DNA from: Thiodiazotropha sp040506775
GTDB lineage: Bacteria; Pseudomonadota; Gammaproteobacteria; Chromatiales; Chromatiaceae
DNA: 64,000 nucleotides
Assembly (NCBI GenBank): GCA_040506775.1
Contig: JBEVWC010000020.1
Location: 162,296 to 226,295, forward strand
Direction of reading: 5' to 3'
The translations under genes were made by a program, and so were the position numbers. Shown in pieces: positions 8,638 through 16,790 of the stretch (position 1 is its first letter; every line of letters starts with the position of its first letter). The notes below the pieces were generated by a model that made no database searches, was not told the DNA's origin, and was given only the letters and a program-made list of their open reading frames with translations.

Positions 8638-9591
8638 GTGCCCTCCAACACCATGATGGTATTTTCCGGCAATGCCAATCCCGGGCTGACCGCCGAAATC
8701 TGCACCCACCTGAACCTGCCCCTCGGCAAAATGCAGGTTGGCCGCTTCAGCGATGGCGAAGTCATGGCGGAAATCCATGAAAACGTGCGCGGCCGGGATG
8801 TGTTCATCGTCCAGCCCACCTCGGCACCCACCAACGAAAACCTGATGGAACTGCTGGTGATGATCGACGCCATGCGCTGGTCCTCGGCAAAGCGTGTCAC
8901 CGCGGTCATTCCCTACTTCGGCTATGCCCGTCAGGATCGCCGCCCCCGCTCTGCGCGGGTACCGATCACCGCGAGACTGGCAGCCAAGATGATCGCCACC
9001 GCCGGTGCGGACCGGGTTCTGACCATCGATCTGCACGCCGACCAGATCCAGGGGTTCTTCGATATACCGGTCGACAACGTCTACGCGTCCCCGCTGCTGC
9101 TGGGCGATGTATGGCGTCAGAAACATCCTGATATCGTGGTGGTTTCTCCGGATGTAGGCGGTGTGGTGCGCGCTCGCGCCCTGGCAAAACGCCTGGATGA
9201 CGCTGAACTGGCGATCATCGACAAACGCCGTCCGCAACCCAACGTGGCCAAGGTGATGAACATCATCGGTCATGTGGAAGGCCGCAGCTGTATTCTCATC
9301 GACGACCTGGTGGACACCGCAGGCACTCTCTGCCAGGCCGCCAACGCCCTGAAAGATCACGGCGCCGCCAAGGTGGTGGCGTACTGTACCCATCCGGTCC
9401 TCTCCGGTCCGGCAGTGACCAACCTGAGCAATTCCCGGCTCGACGAGCTGGTGGTCACCAACACCATCCCCCTGTCCGATGATGCAAGGGACTGCGGTGT
9501 CATCCGCCAGGTCTCCATTGCTGAGTTGCTGGCGGAAACCATGCGCCGCATCTCCAATGAAGAATCGGTCAGTTCGCTGTTCATAGACTGA
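8638..9591 (+). CDS. prs: Ribose-phosphate pyrophosphokinase
   Basis: Prs makes PRPP from ribose 5-phosphate and ATP, feeding purine, pyrimidine, His, Trp and NAD synthesis. The roughly 317-residue protein has FSGNANPGLTAEIC at the N-terminus, the ATP region YFGYARQDRR (about 98-107), the metal/ribose site DLHADQIQGFF (about 131-141) and the PRPP loop ILIDDLVDTAGTL (about 220-232). The GTG at 8638 is taken as start; the ATG codons at 8653 and 8656 would remove 5-6 residues and are possible alternatives. It is part of the ispE-tRNA-Gln-prs unit. Confidence 0.97.
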   Translation: MPSNTMMVFSGNANPGLTAEICTHLNLPLGKMQVGRFSDGEVMAEIHENVRGRDVFIVQPTSAPTNENLMELLVMIDAMRWSSAKRVTAVIPYFGYARQDRRPRSARVPITARLAAKMIATAGADRVLTIDLHADQIQGFFDIPVDNVYASPLLLGDVWRQKHPDIVVVSPDVGGVVRARALAKRLDDAELAIIDKRRPQPNVAKVMNIIGHVEGRSCILIDDLVDTAGTLCQAANALKDHGAAKVVAYCTHPVLSGPAVTNLSNSRLDELVVTNTIPLSDDARDCGVIRQVSIAELLAETMRRISNEESVSSLFID

Positions 9592-9651
9592 CCCTGTTTT
9601 TCAACCGAAGTCTTTTTTCAATCGCCGTTCCCGGCCATTGAGGAGCCACCT

Positions 9652-10920
9652 ATGACCGATGCTCTCGACAACGATCTTGATGCAGCCATCAATCGTGATG
9701 CGCTGGAATATCACGAGTCCCCAACGCCGGGAAAAATCGCAATCCGGGTCACCAAACCTAACAACACCCAGCGGGACCTGTCACTCGCCTATACGCCTGG
9801 TGTCGCCGAACCGGTACGGCATATTCATGAGGACCCTCAGAATGCCTACCGCTATACCGCCAAGGGTAATCTGGTGGGCGTCATCACCGACGGCAGCGCG
9901 GTGCTCGGTCTGGGTGACGTGGGTCCCCTGGCGGGGAAGCCGGTGATGGAAGGCAAGGCGGTGCTGTTCAAGCACTTTGCCGATATCGACGTGTTCGACA
10001 TCGAAGTGAACGCCAAGCGGCCTCAGGAGTTCATCGAGACCGTGATGCGTATCGCGCCCACCTTCGGCGGGATCAACCTGGAGGATATCAAGGCGCCCCA
10101 GTGTTTCGAGATTGAGCAGGCGCTGATCGAGCAACTCGATATACCTGTTTTTCATGACGACCAACACGGTACCGCGATCATTGCCGCCGCGGGCCTGCTC
10201 AACGCCCTGGAACTGCAGGGCAAGTCCCTCTCCGAGGTCAAATTCACCATCCTAGGCGCGGGTGCGGCGGGACTTGCCATCGTGCGGCTGCTGACCAGCC
10301 TGGGCGCGCACCGCAATAATTTCTATGTCATCGACCGGGGCGGAATCATCCATACCCAGCGTAAGGACCTGAATCCCCACAAGTGGGCGATTGCCGCGGA
10401 GACGGAAAAGCGCACCCTGGAGGAGGCCATGCAGGGCTGTGACATCTTCATTGGTGTGTCCGGGGCCAATCTGGTCAGTGAGTTGATGGTCACCAGCATG
10501 GCCGACAAGCCAATCATCTTCGCCCTGTCCAACCCGGTTCCTGAGATCCGACCCTCAACCGTCAAACGGCTGCGGGACGATGCCATCATGGCCACCGGGC
10601 GCAGCGATTACCCCAATCAGGTCAACAACGTACTGGGCTTTCCGTTCATCTTCCGCGGCGCCCTCGATGTCCGCGCATCGCGGATCAACGAGGACATGCA
10701 GATCGCCGCAGTCCACGCCCTGCAGGCCCTCACCCATGATCCGGTGCCTGATGAGGTACTCCAAGCCTACGGCCTGGAGAGCCTTGCCTTTGGTGCCGAT
10801 TACATCATTCCCAAGCCTCTGGACCCCCGCCTGAGAGCCCGGGTCTCTTCGGCTGTGGCGAGGGCGGCAGTCGACAGTGGCGTTGCAAGGGCCCCCTATC
10901 CGGCCCACTACGAATCCTGA
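9652..10920 (+). CDS. NAD(P)-dependent malic enzyme (oxaloacetate-decarboxylating)
   Basis: It decarboxylates malate to pyruvate with reduction of NAD(P). The 422-residue protein has the malic-enzyme N domain (SLAYTPGVAEP about 44-54, GLGDVGPLAGKPVMEGKAVL about 86-105, INLEDIKAPQCFEIE about 141-155, PVFHDDQHGTAI about 164-175) and a Rossmann NAD-binding domain (ILGAGAAGLAIV about 200-211). It lacks the C-terminal phosphotransacetylase domain of the longer MaeB enzymes and so is the short form. Cofactor preference cannot be read reliably. Its position between prs and rplY is not the usual neighbourhood. A short SD-like GAGGAG precedes the ATG. Confidence 0.94.
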   Translation: MTDALDNDLDAAINRDALEYHESPTPGKIAIRVTKPNNTQRDLSLAYTPGVAEPVRHIHEDPQNAYRYTAKGNLVGVITDGSAVLGLGDVGPLAGKPVMEGKAVLFKHFADIDVFDIEVNAKRPQEFIETVMRIAPTFGGINLEDIKAPQCFEIEQALIEQLDIPVFHDDQHGTAIIAAAGLLNALELQGKSLSEVKFTILGAGAAGLAIVRLLTSLGAHRNNFYVIDRGGIIHTQRKDLNPHKWAIAAETEKRTLEEAMQGCDIFIGVSGANLVSELMVTSMADKPIIFALSNPVPEIRPSTVKRLRDDAIMATGRSDYPNQVNNVLGFPFIFRGALDVRASRINEDMQIAAVHALQALTHDPVPDEVLQAYGLESLAFGADYIIPKPLDPRLRARVSSAVARAAVDSGVARAPYPAHYES

Positions 10921-10978
10921 ACATCATCCCTGGCGGGCACAACGGGCAGCCGGGGAATTCGGGAAAAGCCGGCCGGGA

Positions 10979-11007
10979 CTGGAAAAAAAGTTCAATCCTG
11001 CTAGAAT
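10979..11007 (+). promoter_or_regulatory. Putative extended -10 promoter for rplY-pth
   Basis: TGC-TAGAAT (extended -10; TAGAAT at 11002-11007) with a weak -35 CTGGAA 17 bp upstream is followed by a GC-rich discriminator CGCGCG. It lies 91 nt before the rplY start and suits a growth-rate-regulated gene. Confidence 0.5.
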
Positions 11008-11097
11008 CGCGCGTCCGCTGGAAGTCAGCGGCCGGTGTGGCGCTTTGGTCGCGAACCGCCACCTACTTTGAATCTTACTGATTATATGGAGGACATC

Positions 11098-11718
11098 ATG
11101 TCTTCAACATTTACTGTCAACGCCGAATCTCGGAGCGATATGGGGAAAGGTGCGAGCCGCCGCCTGCGTCGGACCGGAAAAGTACCGGGCATCGTCTACG
11201 GTGCCCATCAGGAACCCACCCCGATCACCCTGATGCACCATGAGGTGTCTCACCAGCTGGAAAACGAAGGTTTCTACTCGAACCTGCTGACCTTGAAGCT
11301 GGATGGCAAGCAGGAGACCGTGGTACTCAAGGATCTGCAGCGTCATCCGGCCAAGCCGTTTATCCTGCACATTGATTTCCAGCGGGTGCAGGCCGACGAG
11401 AAGATTCGTCTGCACGTTCCTCTGCACTTCATCAACGAGGCCACCTGTCCCGGCATCAAGGCCGGTGGCCAGGCCAGCCACGTGATGACCGACATGGAAA
11501 TCAGCTGTCTGCCGAAGGATCTGCCCGAATTTATCGAGATTGATCTGGGCAGCCTGGAACTGGGTGCGATTCTGCACGCCTCTGAGGTCACCCTGCCCGC
11601 AGGTGTCGAGTTGATCACCCATGAAGGCAATGAAGACCCGATCGTGGTCACCATCCACGCCACCCACAAGGGTGATGTGGAGGATGCCGAGCCTGAGGAA
11701 GGCAGCGAGACCGAATAG
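11098..11718 (+). CDS. rplY: 50S ribosomal protein L25 (general stress protein Ctc form)
   Basis: The 206-residue L25 is the long Ctc/TL5-type form, with an N-terminal 5S rRNA-binding beta barrel (to about residue 95, including VPGIVYGAHQEPTPITL) and an extra C-terminal domain ending in an acidic tail. The start is the ATG at 11098 after GGAGGACATC. A longer reading from 11035 lacks family similarity and a ribosome-binding site. It binds 5S rRNA in the central protuberance. It is followed by pth, as in many gammaproteobacteria. Confidence 0.96.
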   Translation: MSSTFTVNAESRSDMGKGASRRLRRTGKVPGIVYGAHQEPTPITLMHHEVSHQLENEGFYSNLLTLKLDGKQETVVLKDLQRHPAKPFILHIDFQRVQADEKIRLHVPLHFINEATCPGIKAGGQASHVMTDMEISCLPKDLPEFIEIDLGSLELGAILHASEVTLPAGVELITHEGNEDPIVVTIHATHKGDVEDAEPEEGSETE

Positions 11719-11725
11719 TCTCCAG

Positions 11726-11746
11726 CGGGGGGGCTTGTCCCCCCCG
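11726..11746 (+). other. GC-only hairpin between rplY and pth
   Basis: An 8-bp stem of C plus seven G paired with seven C plus G encloses the loop CTTGT, 8 nt after the rplY stop and 17 nt before the pth start. No T-run follows, so it is not a standard terminator. It may stabilise the rplY mRNA end or hold back pth translation. Confidence 0.6.
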
Positions 11747-11762
11747 ATCCGGTATACCGGCA

Positions 11763-12347
11763 ATGAAATCCGTTCCCATCCGCCTGATCGTCGGCCTCGG
11801 CAATCCCGGTCCCGACTATGAGGCCACCCGACACAATGCTGGCTTCTGGTTCCTCGACCGACTCGCCGAACAGCATCATGAGAGCTTCCGCACCGAATCC
11901 CGCCATCATGGCCTGGCGTGCCGTCTCGACCTGCATGGCCATGAAGTAAGGCTCCTCAAACCCACCACCTTCATGAACCGCAGCGGTCAGGCCGTTTCGA
12001 GTATTGCGAACTACTTCCGCATCGCCCCAGAGGAGATTCTGGTGGCCCATGACGAACTGGATCTGCAACCGGGCGAGGTACGCCTGAAATCCGCAGGGGG
12101 ACACGCCGGACACAACGGCCTGCGGGACATCATGAGCGCATTGGGCACCCCCGGATTTCAACGCCTGAGGCTCGGCATCGACCATCCCAACAACCGCGCA
12201 GCGGTGGTCAACTATGTCCTGGGTCGTCCTTCCAAAGCGGATCGGGAGGCCATCGACAACGCCATCGATAAGGCTATCGACGCGCTCCCCTGGATCATCA
12301 AGGGCGAGATGCAGCGGGCCATGAATCAACTCCACAGCAGCCGTTGA
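11763..12347 (+). CDS. pth: Peptidyl-tRNA hydrolase
   Basis: Pth cleaves peptidyl-tRNA released from stalled ribosomes so that the tRNA can be reused. The 194-residue protein has the family motifs VGLGNPGPDYEATRHNAGFW (catalytic His in the TRHNAG segment, about residue 24), KPTTFMNRSGQAV (about 65-77), HDELDLQPGEVRLKSAGG (about 96-113) and GHNGLRDI. It lies 44 nt after rplY. The usual next gene ychF is not present. Confidence 0.97.
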   Translation: MKSVPIRLIVGLGNPGPDYEATRHNAGFWFLDRLAEQHHESFRTESRHHGLACRLDLHGHEVRLLKPTTFMNRSGQAVSSIANYFRIAPEEILVAHDELDLQPGEVRLKSAGGHAGHNGLRDIMSALGTPGFQRLRLGIDHPNNRAAVVNYVLGRPSKADREAIDNAIDKAIDALPWIIKGEMQRAMNQLHSSR

Positions 12348-12413
12348 TCCCAAACCACACTTTCTCATAGATATCGTAGAATCAGTCTCTTACCCCACTT
12401 TAAAAGGGGAAAA

Positions 12414-12442
12414 CTGGCTATATATTATGAAATGCTTATAAT
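12414..12442 (+). promoter_or_regulatory. Putative promoter of the LolA-like/ABC operon
   Basis: A perfect -10 TATAAT (12437-12442) lies 17 bp after a weak -35 CTGGCT, in an AT-rich stretch after pth. The predicted start near 12449 would leave about 36 nt of leader before the LolA-like gene. Confidence 0.5.
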
Positions 12443-12484
12443 TGATTGAGCCGGGACTGGCAAACATTGGAGTGCATCTCGATC

Positions 12485-13228
12485 ATGGTACGACCCTTAC
12501 TTACCTTGCTGTTACTGATTTTCATCGCGACACCAAGCATTGCCGACGATTCCGATCCGGCGGCGCTGGCGCTGCTGAAAAAATCGGAAGCCCTGATGCG
12601 TTCCGATGGCACACTCGCGGAATACAAGATCGATATCCTGCGGCCCGACTGGCAACGCAGCATGACCTTTCGCAGTCATGACGACCTGCAACACAACCGC
12701 TTCCGCATGGAGATTCTCTCCCCGAGCAAAACCAAGGGCACGGTATTCCTCAAAGTGGACAATGTCCTCTCCATGTACCTGCCGAAATTACGCCGTCAGA
12801 TCAAAATCTCACCGGCCATGATGCAGGATCCCTGGATGGGATCGGACTTCAACAATCAGGACCTGCTCGACACCAAGTTCATGATCGAAGGGCACACCCA
12901 CAAGATCATCGAACAGGAGGGGGAAGGCGACTCTGCGGTGTACACCATCGAGTCGGTCCCCTATCCCACCACCACCGTGACCTGGAAAAAGCTGATTCGA
13001 CGCATTCGCGGCGACGGTGTTCCACTGGAAGTGGATTATCATTGCAAAAGCAAGATCAGCCGGCGCATGACCTTCGACCAGATCGAGTCCATGGGAGGAC
13101 GGACCATACCGACCCGTTGGACCATGACACCACTGGATGATAGTGGTAAAAGTACTGTCATTACCCTGCAGTCGATTCAATTCAACGTTCCCATGAGCGA
13201 TGAGTTGTTCACCCCGGTCAAGGAGTAA
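12485..13228 (+). CDS. LolA-like outer-membrane lipoprotein-sorting protein
   Basis: The roughly 247-residue exported protein has a signal peptide (MVRPLLTLLLLIFIATPSIA, cleavage near residue 20) followed by a LolA/LppX-like beta-sheet domain. The segment MYLPKLRRQIKISPAMMQDPWMGSDF is typical of the group annotated as outer membrane lipoprotein-sorting proteins. Such proteins bind acyl chains in the periplasm; the true cargo is unknown. The ATG at 12485 is chosen because it starts the signal peptide directly; an upstream in-frame start at 12446 would add 13 unlikely residues. Two FtsX-type permeases and an ATPase follow, so it is probably their periplasmic partner. Confidence 0.85.
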   Translation: MVRPLLTLLLLIFIATPSIADDSDPAALALLKKSEALMRSDGTLAEYKIDILRPDWQRSMTFRSHDDLQHNRFRMEILSPSKTKGTVFLKVDNVLSMYLPKLRRQIKISPAMMQDPWMGSDFNNQDLLDTKFMIEGHTHKIIEQEGEGDSAVYTIESVPYPTTTVTWKKLIRRIRGDGVPLEVDYHCKSKISRRMTFDQIESMGGRTIPTRWTMTPLDDSGKSTVITLQSIQFNVPMSDELFTPVKE

Positions 13229-13290
13229 CCGGAGCATGAGCGATTCTTGCTGACCGGCGGGAACGTCCCGACCCTTCAGGACCAGAGCCG

Positions 13291-14535
13291 ATGTTCCGTT
13301 CGAACTCTCAGCTGAATATCACGCTCCTGAACGTTGTGTTTCTGAACCTGCTGGGACACATGCGTCGCACAATTCTGACCGTAGGGGCAATTGCGGTGGG
13401 GCTCGCCTCTCTGATCTTCCTCTGGGGATTCAATGAAGGCCTGCACCGAAACATGCTGGGCAACTTCCAGAATGCAATCATAGGTTCCCTGCAGATACAC
13501 CACGAGGGATTCTTCCAGCATCCCGATCTCTCACTGACGATACCCGCTCCGCAGCGGGTTGCCGAGCACCTCGAAGAAGCAGGCGTCGAGCGCTACAGTC
13601 AACGCCTTGAGTCCTTCGGTCTGGCCGCCTCTGATGTCACCACCCAGGGTGTGATGCTGATCGGCATGGACCCGGAACGGGAAACCCGGGTCACCGAACT
13701 GCCCAAGCGAATCGGTATAGGGCGGTTCCTGCAGCCGGGCGACGAATATCAGCTGATATTGGGCGCCACCACGGCTAAGAATCTTCAGGTGACCCTCGGG
13801 GATGAGCTTGTCATCGTCGGTTACGACCGGTATGGCGCGATGATCGCCGAGTCATTCTCCCTGGTCGGTATCATTACCAGCGGCGAGATGGGACTCGACA
13901 GCGGTATGGCCATCACCAGCCTGAGCACGTTGCAGGAGATGCTCGACATGTCCGGCCAGGTGACCACCTACGCCATTAATGTCAATGATGCTCAGTTGCC
14001 GGAGCTGACCGAGAAATTGCGCCACTCCCTTGCAGACGAACCGCTTGAAATCATGCCCTGGTATGAGATGTTTCCGGTCATGAACGAATGGGTGACCCTG
14101 CACAACGGCTTTCTGTATATTTTTCTCGGGGTGGTGTTGTTTATCATTCTGGCGGGTGAACTCAACACCCTGCTGCTCTCCATGCTGGACAGAACCCGGG
14201 AGTTCGGTGTTCTCATGGCGATCGGCACCACCCGCCACCAGATCGGCCTGTTGCTGATCGCCGAGGCAGGCATCATCGGCCTGATAGGCATAGTGTTGGG
14301 CACCCTTCTGGGATACCTGATTATTCTTCTTACCGGGCTGGTGGGGATCGACCTGTCGATACTGCTGGGTTCCACCTCCCGCTTCTATGTTGATCCGCTG
14401 ATCTACCCCCAGCTTAAACTGGACGACCTGGGCATCACTGCGCTGGCGATCTTTGTAGCCTCTGTCATTTCCGGCATCTACCCGGCCTGGCGGGCAAGTC
14501 TGCTGCAACCGGTCGAGGCAATTCGCAATGGCTAA
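13291..14535 (+). CDS. FtsX/MacB-type ABC transporter permease (first of two)
   Basis: The 414-residue inner-membrane protein has one N-terminal helix (about 18-45), a large periplasmic MacB-PCD-like domain (about 50-265) and three C-terminal helices (about 280-405) bearing the FtsX domain with REFGVLMAIGTTRHQIGLLLIAEA. It ends IYPAWRASLLQPVEAIRNG, the usual FtsX-family terminus. This architecture is shared by LolC/LolE and MacB, which use ATP to drive cargo transfer across the periplasm rather than transport through the membrane. Its end overlaps the next permease by 8 nt, showing translational coupling. Confidence 0.9.
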   Translation: MFRSNSQLNITLLNVVFLNLLGHMRRTILTVGAIAVGLASLIFLWGFNEGLHRNMLGNFQNAIIGSLQIHHEGFFQHPDLSLTIPAPQRVAEHLEEAGVERYSQRLESFGLAASDVTTQGVMLIGMDPERETRVTELPKRIGIGRFLQPGDEYQLILGATTAKNLQVTLGDELVIVGYDRYGAMIAESFSLVGIITSGEMGLDSGMAITSLSTLQEMLDMSGQVTTYAINVNDAQLPELTEKLRHSLADEPLEIMPWYEMFPVMNEWVTLHNGFLYIFLGVVLFIILAGELNTLLLSMLDRTREFGVLMAIGTTRHQIGLLLIAEAGIIGLIGIVLGTLLGYLIILLTGLVGIDLSILLGSTSRFYVDPLIYPQLKLDDLGITALAIFVASVISGIYPAWRASLLQPVEAIRNG

Positions 14536-15778
14536 ACCGAGCCGCTTAGGATTATTCACCTACCTGGCCCTGGCCCTGCGTAATCTGGTTCGTAACCGAC
14601 GGCGCACCACCATCACCCTGCTGACCATGATCTTTGGCATCGGCACCCTGACATTACTCAGCGCCATGAACGATGGCTGGCTGAGTCAGATGAAGACTAA
14701 CTTCATCCTCAGCTTCACCGGGCATCTGCAGATACACGCCAAGGGCTTTGAAGCCTCTCAAAACCTGCGTGACCGGATTGACGACCCCGAGGAGATCACC
14801 CGGCTCATACCCAGTAACCCGGAAATATACGGATGGACCGAGCGCATCCGAACGTCCGGTCTGGCATCGGTCAGCGGCAGCAGTGCCGGTGTTCAGATCA
14901 TGGCGGTGGACCCTGAGCAGGAGACCTGGGTGACCTCTATGGATCAGGGCATCAAGGAGGGACACTGGCTCAGGCCGGGGGTCAGTACCGAACTGCTACT
15001 GGGACGAACCATAGCTCAGAATCTCGGGGCCAAACTCGGCGACCGGGTGATCCTTATGACCCAGAGACCCACTGGTGAGATGGTCTCGGAGGTCTTCTAC
15101 CTGCACGGCATCCTGGAAACCGGCGCCCCGCAAATCGACCGTACCCTGGCGCTGATTACGCTGAATGGCGCCCAGCACTGGTTGCAGATGGGCGATGCGG
15201 TAACCGATATCGTGTTTCGCGCTGATGAACATGACCAGACCGAACAGCTGTATCGCGCCTTTGTTCAGCAGCTCTCGGATACAAAATATGAAATCATGCC
15301 CTGGCAGGAACTCGATCCAATGGTCCGGCAGTGGCTCGAGTTCAGTGATGCCTACGGGTTTGTTGTGCTGTTCGTCGTGATCCTCCTGGTGCTCACTGAA
15401 ATCCTCAACACCATGCTGATTTCATTGCATGAACGACAGAAGGAACTGGGGGTGATGGTAGCCATCGGAACCAACCGCCGCCAGGTTTTCATGATGTTGT
15501 TGCTCGAAGCGGTGTTGTTGATCCTGATCGGTGCCATACTGGGGTATGCGGTGGGCAGTCTGATCGTCATGAGCCTCGCGGACTCGGGCATCGATCTCAC
15601 CGGCTATGCCAACGCCTTTGAATTCTTCTACATGGACCCGATTATTCACCCTCAATTGACTCGTGCTTCGGCACTCAAGATTCTGACCGCGACCCTCGCG
15701 GCGGCACTGCTTGCGGGACTCTACCCGGCCTGGAAAGCGACCCGCCTGTCTCTCAGTCAGGCGCTGCGCACACAATAA
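14528..15778 (+). CDS. FtsX/MacB-type ABC transporter permease (second of two)
   Basis: The 416-residue paralogue of the preceding permease has the same layout: one N-terminal helix (about 22-45), a periplasmic domain, then three helices with KELGVMVAIGTNRRQVFMMLLLEA and a LYPAWKATRLSLSQALRTQ terminus. The two permeases probably form a heterodimer, as LolC and LolE do. Its start overlaps the end of the first permease by 8 nt and it is followed 8 nt later by the ATPase. Confidence 0.9.
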   Translation: MAKPSRLGLFTYLALALRNLVRNRRRTTITLLTMIFGIGTLTLLSAMNDGWLSQMKTNFILSFTGHLQIHAKGFEASQNLRDRIDDPEEITRLIPSNPEIYGWTERIRTSGLASVSGSSAGVQIMAVDPEQETWVTSMDQGIKEGHWLRPGVSTELLLGRTIAQNLGAKLGDRVILMTQRPTGEMVSEVFYLHGILETGAPQIDRTLALITLNGAQHWLQMGDAVTDIVFRADEHDQTEQLYRAFVQQLSDTKYEIMPWQELDPMVRQWLEFSDAYGFVVLFVVILLVLTEILNTMLISLHERQKELGVMVAIGTNRRQVFMMLLLEAVLLILIGAILGYAVGSLIVMSLADSGIDLTGYANAFEFFYMDPIIHPQLTRASALKILTATLAAALLAGLYPAWKATRLSLSQALRTQ

Positions 15779-15786
15779 GGAGACCC

Positions 15787-16596
15787 ATGAGCGATCATCC
15801 ATCCGACACCGTTATCCAGACCCGCAACCTGCATAAGTGCTATTGGGTCGGCACCATGCCCTATCCTGCGCTGCACGGTGTTGACCTTGACATCGAGGCC
15901 GGTGAATTCGTGGTGCTGGCCGGACGTTCCGGCTCGGGCAAAAGCACCCTGCTGAATATCGTTGGGGCTCTGGAATCAGCCGATAATGGTCAGGTCAAGG
16001 TACTTGGTCAGGATATCCTCAGCATGAACCGGGATGATCGCACCTACTTTCGCCTCAACCACATTGGATTCGTGTTCCAGGCCTATAACCTGATCCGGGT
16101 GTTCTCTGCCCGTGAGAACGTTGCATATGTCTGCCAGTTGCAAGGCAAAAGTCGCAAGGAGAGCCTGGAGATCGCCAATCACTGGCTGCATGAAGTGGAA
16201 ATCGGACATCTCGGTTACCGCCGCCCCGATCAACTCTCAGGAGGACAGCAACAGCGGGTTGCCGTAGCCAGGGCATTGGCCTCGGACCCGAAAATCATCC
16301 TCGCCGATGAACCCACCGCGAACCTCGACAGCATTACCGGCCGCCATCTGGTCGACCTGATGCAGTCGCTGAATCAACGCACTGGCACCACTTTCCTCAT
16401 CTCATCCCATGACCCGGATGTAAAAGCAGCCGCGAGCCGCCTGGTGAAACTGGCTGATGGACAGGTGGTGGATGCATGGGATCAGGTTCCGAGAACCCCC
16501 GCCCCCCTGAATATCGCCTGTCCAATGAGCAATCGCCCGTTGCGGGATCGGCTGAAATATTTTTTCAAGCGTTCGAAAAACACACCCACTCAATAG
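15787..16596 (+). CDS. LolD/MacB-type ABC transporter ATP-binding protein
   Basis: The 269-residue ATPase has Walker A GRSGSGKST (about 47-55), the Q-loop FVFQAYNLIRVFSARENV, the signature LSGGQQQRVAVARALA (about 149-164) and Walker B ILADEPTAN (about 172-180) with the H-loop SSHD. It falls in the LolD/MacB/FtsE subclass by motif. A roughly 40-residue C-terminal extension is unusual. It completes a four-gene set of periplasmic binder, two permeases and an ATPase, and would energise extraction or delivery of a lipid or lipoprotein. Confidence 0.92.
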   Translation: MSDHPSDTVIQTRNLHKCYWVGTMPYPALHGVDLDIEAGEFVVLAGRSGSGKSTLLNIVGALESADNGQVKVLGQDILSMNRDDRTYFRLNHIGFVFQAYNLIRVFSARENVAYVCQLQGKSRKESLEIANHWLHEVEIGHLGYRRPDQLSGGQQQRVAVARALASDPKIILADEPTANLDSITGRHLVDLMQSLNQRTGTTFLISSHDPDVKAAASRLVKLADGQVVDAWDQVPRTPAPLNIACPMSNRPLRDRLKYFFKRSKNTPTQ

Positions 16597-16725
16597 TCGC
16601 TGGAGCACCGCACTCCGTTTCTGTATCCAACGCCCTCAATGCCATTCTTTTCTTGCAATACATGCCAACAAGCCTCTCAGGCACCTGATCCCAAGAAACC
16701 AACGCTCGTGTCATCCCCATAACCA

Positions 16726-16759
16726 GAAAAACCCACACGGACCTGTTGCCCGTGTGGGT
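16726..16759 (-). terminator. Rho-independent terminator of the phosphoesterase gene
   Basis: On the minus strand a perfect 10-bp stem (16759-16750 with 16740-16731, 9-nt loop) is followed by five T (16730-16726 region), about 30 nt past the stop of the metallophosphoesterase gene. There is no T-run on the plus strand, so it serves the leftward gene. Confidence 0.8.
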
Positions 16760-16790
16760 CTACATGAGCTAAAAGAACATGCTGCTTTCG

